A stretch of DNA of 64,000 bases from Malurus cyaneus samueli. Its lineage: Eukaryota > Chordata > Aves > Passeriformes > Maluridae. The stretch is from positions 32,433,772-32,497,771 of the forward strand of contig CM019236.1 in the NCBI GenBank assembly GCA_009741485.1, given 5' to 3'. The notes beneath the pieces are model-generated. The model had not been told where the DNA came from. It did no database searches and saw only the letters and a list, made by a program, of their open reading frames with translations. Shown here one piece after another: positions 60,101 through 64,000 of this stretch. Made by a program: the position numbers and the translations under genes. Numbering within the stretch: position 1 is the stretch's first letter; every line of letters starts with the position of its first letter.

Positions 60101-63000
60101 GGAAAGGAGCTATTGGGAGCTCTGTCTTGTCAGCATTCTCAGTAACGTTTTTCTCTGCCCTGTTTAGTAATGGGTCTGTGTGTTCCCTGGGCTTCTGCTT
60201 GACTGCTTGTGTATCTGATCAGCTGTTGCTTCTTCTTGATATCTCTGGCTGATTACAGTTCCAGCTGAGCCCTTACCTTTATGTGTGCAACTCTCCAAGG
60301 CCTAGAAATGGTCTTGTAGTCCCCCGTGGGTATTTAGCCACCTTTCCATTAAGGGTATGCTTTTTTTTTATCTTTTAGCAGCACTCAAAAGTCACAGTTT
60401 TTCAATGGATTTTTTTTTTTTTTTTTGCATTGGTAGTAGCAGGGAGTCGTTTTACCTCAATGCCATGACTTTGAAGGTTAGGATGGGGCTAGGCCTTCAT
60501 GTATGCTTTGCCTTCATGTATTGAGAGATTTTATGTATAATGTGTAATATATATATATATGTGTGTATGTACAAGTGTGTATTTGTGTATATATGTGTGT
60601 ATATATATCTTTATATATCTATAGATGTATATGTATCTTTGTGTTGACAGATGAAATTTTATACCTAACCCGCTTGAATGGAGTGCAGCAATAAAAATAA
60701 AATGGTGATCATTAGCTTGTTTTCATACAGATGAAATAGAGGGAGAAGGGAATGAATACAATTACATAGCAAAATCTTTTGGGATGTTATATGGAATGGG
60801 AAATATCAATATAATATTTCAGGCTCTACCAGTTTTAGCCAAGTTTTTCCCAAGCACTTAAAAAAATGCAAAAACAAAATTATAGCAACAACACCACAAG
60901 CATGAAAAATCCCTGCAAACATGCATTACCCCTCCAAAAGAAAACCCCCAGTAACTGAAAACCTTTCAGAGTCTGATCTTGATTTCAAGACCTGTTTTCT
61001 TCTATGGGCAGGCAGCTAAACAGTATGTGGATCCTGAAGCCTTATTAGCTCCCTGTATGTTGTTGGATAAAGTTTAATTATATTTTTCAATAAATGGCAG
61101 TATCACAGCTACATCCAGAAGAGATTTTTCCCAGCCCATAGAGATAGCACTTCAGGTTGCTGGATTTTTCGCATACAGTAGTTGTAATGTGTAAATAATT
61201 GAAAGTAATTTTAAAGTTATTTTTAAAAGGTAATTTAAAATACAGGGACATTCTACCTTCCATTAGCTAAAATAAATGCACATTGAATTAAACAATGTTA
61301 CTAAAATTAGATTCTGCAGTTTTAATTAGAGCAGCTTTTGCCACTCAAAGTCTCTTTTTCCTTGACTATTTAAAGCTGAGTGGACCTGAACCCTTTGGAG
61401 TCTGAATTCTATTTTTAATGTTCATTTGGAGACTCTTCTGAAATACTTTATTGACCTGATCTTTATATGAATGTTTTTCACCTGATTATTGCCTGCTAAC
61501 TACTGTCCTGATAATGGAAAGGTATTTTCTAAGGAAGGAAAGAGATGTCGTGTCTTGGATTAAACTTTCCTGTTTTAATGAAAATTCTTGAACTTTATTT
61601 ACAGGATCTTAAATCATATATATCTGTCATGTATATAAAAATCTGACTTAAGAGGATTTCTCTGTTGTATTTTATGACTTTCCTGCTGGTAAATGGTATC
61701 TTCCATGACTGTAACTGTTATGAGAAAGGTTATGTATCTGTAAGAAGTATATGTAGGAGTAGAGGAAGATGTTGGATAATGCTTAGTTTTGTTCTCCTAC
61801 AGTGCTTAGTACAAATGCCAGAGGTTACTGTGGCGTGTTAACTTCCTATGTCTGTGACTAAAAGATCTTGTTCCAGCTGGTACTTCCTTATTTATTTGTG
61901 TTAGGGATTAATATGTACTAGCTGATATCTTAGTTTTGAGAACAACGGTTTGTGTGTCAGAGTAAAGCATGATAAGAGAAGTACATTATGACTTGATGAA
62001 GTATTTGAGGTACTCTCAAGGAGAAAAGTTTAATCAGAGGATCTGGAACCATATCCAAACAAGCCCATGTTGGAAATAGTTAGCATATATGCATGTATTC
62101 AGAAATGTGATGAATATGCATTAGTTTCAGGAAGATAACCCAATATGTTAGGTTAGTGAGCATGAATGCTTGAAGGAGAATTCCCCATGCGTCCAGCGAT
62201 GCTTATAAAGTAATGTCAGCTTTCTAACCTAACAAATTGGATGGAGAGATTGCTTCCCTGTTTTCAGTGACACAACTGCAGAACATTTTGTTCTGAGAAG
62301 CAAAGCAGCTGAACAAAAAAATGTAAACTTAGTTGAACTTACACTGTGGTATTAAGTACTACTAAAAGTTAAAACAGCTTTCTAAAAATAATCTCGCATG
62401 ATATTTAAAATTCCGTGTTTATCCTGTCATTGTCAGAAATGTATGTTTTTAACATACTCCAGAATTACTATGTCCATTCTAGTGAGGGAGTAGCTGTAGT
62501 TACGAGCAAGAACAGGAGTGATTGGTGCCAGATAAAATGGGAACTCCTGTGCCGGGAATTATCAACCCATTGAAACATCCATAATGCAAGAATACATACA
62601 AAAGATTTCAAAGAAATAAATCACAATTTGTTATTTATATTTATAGCATTGGGAGCATAAAAAATGTTGTGGATTTTGTGTTATACTTTCATGGTGTCTT
62701 ATTTGTTTGATCAAGACTTTTATTTGTTTCACTTCTTTGCAGGTGTCCTGCAAACTCCTTTTCCCCATAACCAGCTCTTACAGTTCATTGTATACAACTT
62801 GGAAGATCATGGAACTCATGAAAGAGAAGTCTGCAGTTACTAAATGGTTATCTTCAGTGAAGTCGCTACTACCTGTTAGCACTCAAGTCCCTGCCCATGT
62901 TTTTCTTTTGTTGGCTTATCTCCTGATCGAAGAAAATGGAGATGGTCTTCGGGATGTACTCCAGGCTACTACAGAAATAGCCAAGGCTGATTGTTCTCAG
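36143..63000 (+). CDS. FOCAD: FOCAD (focadhesin), N-terminal 485 codons over ten coding exons; continues past the window
   Basis: Joining the ten exons listed below gives 1455 bases with one uninterrupted frame and consistent splice phases. The product aligns from its first residue with vertebrate focadhesin (about 1800 residues in human), for example KRFEFPN, AVGHLIAA, LYCEPSQL, ECSSLISL and LLLLQSPESQQK. It is a predominantly helical, ARM/HEAT-like protein. From published work, focadhesin localises to focal adhesions, has been proposed as a glioma tumour suppressor, and associates with the SKI mRNA-decay complex. These roles are knowledge of the family, not visible here. No signal peptide or transmembrane segment is seen. 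About three quarters of the protein lies beyond the right edge. Confidence 0.97.
36200..39089 (+). other. FOCAD: FOCAD intron 2
   Basis: The donor is gtaatttt and the acceptor is ctttcgtttag. It contains a 41-base tandem duplication (listed separately). No recognised transposable element, RNA gene or extra exon was seen. Confidence 0.8.
38157..38238. repeat. Two tandem copies of a 41-bp unit
   Basis: Each unit begins cattgatagtctgaaa and ends gaaaa, the second starting exactly 41 bases after the first. A few substitutions separate the copies. It is a small local duplication in FOCAD intron 2. Confidence 0.8.
39090..39164 (+). CDS. FOCAD: FOCAD exon 3
   Basis: 75 bases, phase 0 at both ends, between the acceptor tttcgtttag and the donor gtctgtgg. 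It encodes AVGHLIAAILKEKVS and then PEKIKQASDQ, codons 20-44, and aligns without gaps to the same positions of human focadhesin. Confidence 0.95.
39165..40825 (+). other. FOCAD: FOCAD intron 3
   Basis: A 1.66-kb intron from gtctgtgg to ttgccttcag. It contains a CR1 tail at 40384-40527. The rest shows no recognisable element. Confidence 0.8.
40384..40527 (+). mobile_element. CR1 3' end fragment
   Basis: It reads gtggatgccccatccctgga, then gttcaaggtcaggtt, then tggcagggagttagaac, and ends in ccattacatgattctgt. This is the standard CR1 3' terminus in sense orientation, 5'-truncated. Confidence 0.9.
40826..40980 (+). CDS. FOCAD: FOCAD exon 4
   Basis: 155 bases between tgccttcag and gtagtgcttg, entering in phase 0 and leaving in phase 2. 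It encodes TPALNLLWEKCCSEN, then VALRTACCEGLVALVVERH, then LNLIPSA, codons 45-95 plus two bases. It is strongly conserved with human focadhesin, including the paired Cys motifs EKCC and TACCEG. Confidence 0.95.
41188..41227. repeat. TA-rich tandem repeat
   Basis: Repeated ctatatatacta text with a period of roughly 9-14 bases. It is simple sequence in FOCAD intron 4. Confidence 0.8.
41355..41941 (-). mobile_element. Solo LTR of an avian endogenous retrovirus
   Basis: About 587 bases bounded by TG and CA. On the minus strand it begins tgctggttttggctggggta and ends ggttgaatcacaaca. Between are the hallmarks of a widespread avian LTR: ttattgctgagcacg, agggatattccagatcatat, a TATA-like gatataatg and tcaacccacgagttc. 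No internal gag, pol or env region adjoins it, so it is a solo LTR left by recombination. The flanking five bases (gagta and gaggg) are only a partial target-site match, so the insertion is old. It is antisense to FOCAD. Confidence 0.85.
45100..45204 (+). CDS. FOCAD: FOCAD exon 5
   Basis: 105 bases between tgtcaacag and gttagtttc, phase 2 in and phase 2 out. It encodes NVHGLVKAICKLIQIQ and then AIQLGKDGDESVWRLYGI, codons 96-130. The first half aligns closely with human NTHGLIKAI. The second half, around GKDGDESVW, is the least conserved stretch of the N-terminus. Confidence 0.93.
45349..45518 (+). mobile_element. CR1 3' end fragment
   Basis: It reads atgctggcacaggttgccca, then gaatctccatcattggaga, then gggttggactgtatgatctg, and ends in ttatatgattctgtga. 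This is a typical CR1 3' UTR and terminus in sense orientation, 5'-truncated. Confidence 0.92.
47061..47500 (+). mobile_element. LTR fragment, same avian family as 41355-41941
   Basis: On the plus strand it contains caccagtgttttggccactg with ctgagcagtgct, then aagggatttttcataccata, a TATA-like gggataaaagc, then cacaggaagtggctgtac and actgcctttatcttgac. These fall in the same order as the solo LTR at 41355-41941, but in opposite genomic orientation. The 5' end is missing and the copy is diverged. The 133-codon frame across it is not a viral protein gene. Confidence 0.75.
49961..50100 (-). mobile_element. CR1 3' end fragment
   Basis: It begins catagaatggtttgagttgg, continues ggtctctaaagattatccag and gttgctcaaagacccatcc, and ends ctccagggatggggcat. 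This is the reverse strand of the CR1 3' end. Confidence 0.92.
50903..51004 (+). CDS. FOCAD: FOCAD exon 6
   Basis: 102 bases between gtctttcag and gtaaatgaat, phase 2 in and phase 2 out. It encodes STPHPLITVLENRPDCWPV and then LLQQITLFFHQCPE, codons 131-164. It matches human HPHPLITVLEHRPDCWP closely. Confidence 0.95.
52103..52208 (-). mobile_element. CR1 3' end fragment
   Basis: It starts atagaatcatagaataattt, then gattgggaaaggcccttcag, then cagccactggcccaatgcta and a degenerate ccactaaa-type segment. This is the reverse-strand CR1 terminus, separated by only about 110 bases from a larger CR1 copy in the other orientation. Confidence 0.88.
52316..53077 (+). mobile_element. CR1 copy, ORF2 C-terminus plus 3' end (about 760 bp)
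   Basis: The longest CR1 in the window, 5'-truncated. It opens with gaggggtctggacaggctgg and closes with ttctatgattctgt. Between them the plus strand still reads CR1 ORF2 C-terminal text: LYIQFWAPHDRKDIEVLG, then EHLRELRVFSLEKRKLRAE, then RLKLHPGRFRLALQKNF, in one open frame at 52593-53006. The upstream part is shifted or interrupted, for example with a stop after VKSS, so it is a dead copy without endonuclease or polymerase core. Confidence 0.92.
53732..53936 (+). CDS. FOCAD: FOCAD exon 7
   Basis: 205 bases between ttgaactgcag and gtacagttg, phase 2 in and phase 0 out. It encodes EERSCIGIMASFLRYLYCEP, then SQLREYAELRMGLLKILLQP, then LLECEILQLLCDLIPYLQ, codons 165-233. LYCEPSQL and EYA.LR.. 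are near-identical to human. The frame stays open into the intron for 57 codons by chance. Confidence 0.96.
53937..56138 (+). other. FOCAD: FOCAD intron 7
   Basis: A 2.2-kb intron from gtacagttg to gtttgcag. No transposable element, RNA gene or extra exon was recognised. Confidence 0.8.
56139..56345 (+). CDS. FOCAD: FOCAD exon 8
   Basis: 207 bases between ctgtttgcag and gtaagagtat, phase 0 at both ends. It encodes LKDLLQVTEALFFMQELFLS, then LLRYPVFWKVQLSQLSLQLL, then NVTGECSSLISLIEDNFELL and KE, codons 234-302. It aligns without gaps to human KDLIQTTEAM and TGECSSSIHLL. The helical, Leu-rich pattern fits an ARM/HEAT-like solenoid. Confidence 0.96.
56346..56783 (+). other. FOCAD: FOCAD intron 8 (438 bp)
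   Basis: A short intron from gtaagagtat to tttcttgtag. No other element was seen. Confidence 0.85.
56784..56871 (+). CDS. FOCAD: FOCAD exon 9
   Basis: 88 bases between cttgtag and gtaaagctc, phase 0 in and phase 1 out. It encodes VFPVEQCIIGLALLLLQSP and ESQQKSILSL, codons 303-331 plus one base. The match is to human FPVELVIIGIALLLLQTP. Confidence 0.95.
56872..57540 (+). other. FOCAD: FOCAD intron 9 (669 bp)
   Basis: The donor is gtaaagct and the acceptor is cttaaatag. Open frames run through the intron by chance. No other element was seen. Confidence 0.85.
57541..57743 (+). CDS. FOCAD: FOCAD exon 10
   Basis: 203 bases between cttaaatag and gtaaagttat, phase 1 in and phase 0 out. It encodes YKLLSYSETQDISATSLILV, then MPVLQILSSKTVGDCLSRDV, then SETTRQQLAVNLLGILKEEG and VKDKQES, codons 332-399. 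It aligns with human LVMPILQILSS and RQQLALNLLEM. Confidence 0.96.
59372..60057 (-). mobile_element. CR1 copy (about 690 bp, diverged)
   Basis: It begins tcatagactcacagaacatt and continues, as reverse-strand CR1, through gcaccatgtccctagagagg, ttgtattcattgccctttgt, ttctgcagggtgaaaagacc, gtgcaggactctgcccttct and gagcccagcactgatcctgg. The copy is 5'-truncated and full of substitutions, with no intact ORF2. It appears to be from an older CR1 subfamily than the copy at 52316-53077. Confidence 0.85.
60410..60426. repeat. Poly(T) run of 17
   Basis: A simple homopolymer in FOCAD intron 10, with a shorter T run about 45 bases before it. Confidence 0.9.
60534..60642. repeat. (TA)n/(TG)n microsatellite
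   Basis: About 110 bases of interrupted tatata and tgtgta dinucleotides in FOCAD intron 10. It is likely to be length-polymorphic. Confidence 0.9.
62743..63000 (+). CDS. FOCAD: FOCAD exon 11 (last coding exon in window)
   Basis: 258 bases between cttctttgcag and gtaaagagac, phase 0 at both ends. It encodes VSCKLLFPITSSYSSLYTTW, then KIMELMKEKSAVTKWLSSVK, then SLLPVSTQVPAHVFLLLAYL and ATTEIAKADCSQ, codons 400-485. It matches human SLLPITAVIPAPAFLLLAHLL and TTELAQADSSQ. Confidence 0.96.
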
Positions 63001-64000
63001 GTAAAGAGACTTATTTTTAGTGATTTTGGGATTTTTTTTCAGAACCTGGGTTTGGATTTTGCAGCCTGAGAGGGGCAAAGCTGCCACAGCTTCATGAGCC
63101 TAGGTCCAACTGTGGAAAGGCTGTACCTGCATTTGCAATATGTACAGTATGGATCTGTCCAGCAACAGTGCATAGATGGTCATTGTGTTGAAAATGTGCC
63201 CTCTGGACCCCAGCCTCACCAGCCACTGGCAATTGGACACCGCAGTTACTGATGTAGAACTGCCCTCATCCTGCACAGACATAATAGGTCTCTATTTTGG
63301 AACATTTTGGTTGTTTAGACTTCGGAAGGAGACTGGCTTATTTGTTGATACTATCCAAGAAGCTTGAAAATACAACATGAGGAAGCTGAAAAGAGTCTAC
63401 CAGATAATTTCTAAGTTCCGGTGACCTTATGAATTATTCTCTATGTTCTTTTGTGGTTACTGGAAGACTGCCAAGCCCCTTGTGACATCTTTGTTCTTGC
63501 TTCTTAGAAGTATATGCATAGTCTTTGTCTGCTTCAGTACTGAATGCAAGCTGGAATTACACACGATGCTTAAACTTATGTGCGTAATCTGGAAAGATAA
63601 TGTTGGTTATCTGGAAGCAGTAATGTAATGCAGAAGGTACTGTCCAGAAACAACCATAATTTATTTGTAAAGTAGGGAAGAGACAAGGGTTGATTCAGCT
63701 TTCATTTATGCCATAAAGACAGGATTTATTTTCTTTGGACAGCACAAGAGTTAAAAAAAGTTATGATTTTGACTGTATTATTTAGGTATGTGGTTGAAAA
63801 CTGGTAGCATAAAAATCTTACCTCCAGGAAAAAAAGAATCCTTTAATAAGCAGACAGGTTAGAAGTAGGATGGTTCTGCTGGAAAATAACACTTTTTATC
63901 TATTACATGCCATTTAGACTGGTTGATGAAAGGATGGGTGCGAGCTATTCAATAAAAAGGGAACAAATGTAAAACTTAGAGGTACTGAAGACTGTGATCT
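63001..64000 (+). other. FOCAD: FOCAD intron 11 (partial)
   Basis: It begins gtaaagagac and runs off the right edge. I looked for the next exon, which should start with a VPNLIPVLMFKL-like peptide, and did not find it. No repeat or RNA gene was recognised. A 63-codon frame at 63176-63367 matches nothing I know. Confidence 0.8.

Larger units (their letters stand above)
57744..62742 (+). other. FOCAD: FOCAD intron 10
   Basis: A 5.0-kb intron from gtaaagttat to cttctttgcag. It contains an antisense CR1 copy, a poly(T) run and a TA/TG microsatellite (listed separately). Nothing recognisable was seen in 57750-59370 or 60660-62740. Confidence 0.8.

Noticed and set aside
36200..62742. A MIR491 hairpin, which lies in a FOCAD intron in mammals
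   Set aside because: I looked by eye for its 5p and 3p arms in the FOCAD introns and did not find them. A covariance search would be decisive.
63176..63367. A 63-codon plus frame after FOCAD exon 11
   Set aside because: It does not match the expected next FOCAD exon or any known protein, and has no acceptor in the right phase that I can support.

Overview
The window is bird nuclear DNA. It has short CR1 non-LTR retrotransposon tails, avian ERV-type LTR copies, GT-AG introns and two CpG-island promoters. No bacterial, viral or organelle genome features were seen. It holds the 5' parts of two protein-coding genes placed head to head: MLLT3 (AF9) on the minus strand at the left, and FOCAD (focadhesin) on the plus strand at the right. 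They are also neighbours, head to head, on human 9p21. Human 9p corresponds to the avian Z chromosome, so the window is probably Z-linked (inference).

Layout. 1-19740: part of MLLT3 intron 2, AT-rich, with no exon seen. 19741-19921: MLLT3 exon 2, the start of the YEATS domain. 19922-20399: intron 1. 20400 to about 20700: exon 1, which is mostly 5' UTR. All of this right-hand MLLT3 part sits in a CpG island at about 19450-21010. From there to about 31390 is intergenic DNA containing an ERV-derived repeat, a CR1 tail, two copies of an unidentified repeat of about 310 bp, microsatellites and a candidate CTCF motif. A GC-rich minisatellite at 31402-31636 leads into the FOCAD promoter. FOCAD has a noncoding exon ending at 31777, then ten coding exons at 36143-36199, 39090-39164, 40826-40980, 45100-45204, 50903-51004, 53732-53936, 56139-56345, 56784-56871, 57541-57743 and 62743-63000. 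Joined, these give 1455 nt, or 485 codons, with every splice phase consistent. The gene continues past the right edge. FOCAD introns carry several CR1 fragments and three ERV/LTR pieces.

The two genes do not share a pathway. AF9 is a nuclear reader of acylated histone H3 in the super elongation complex. Focadhesin is a large helical-repeat cytoplasmic protein linked to focal adhesions and to the SKI RNA-decay complex. I found no previously undescribed biological system. The items most worth checking are a frame problem at MLLT3 exon 1, the minisatellite at the FOCAD promoter, an inverted pair of ERV-derived repeats on either side of that promoter, and the unidentified 310-bp repeat pair.
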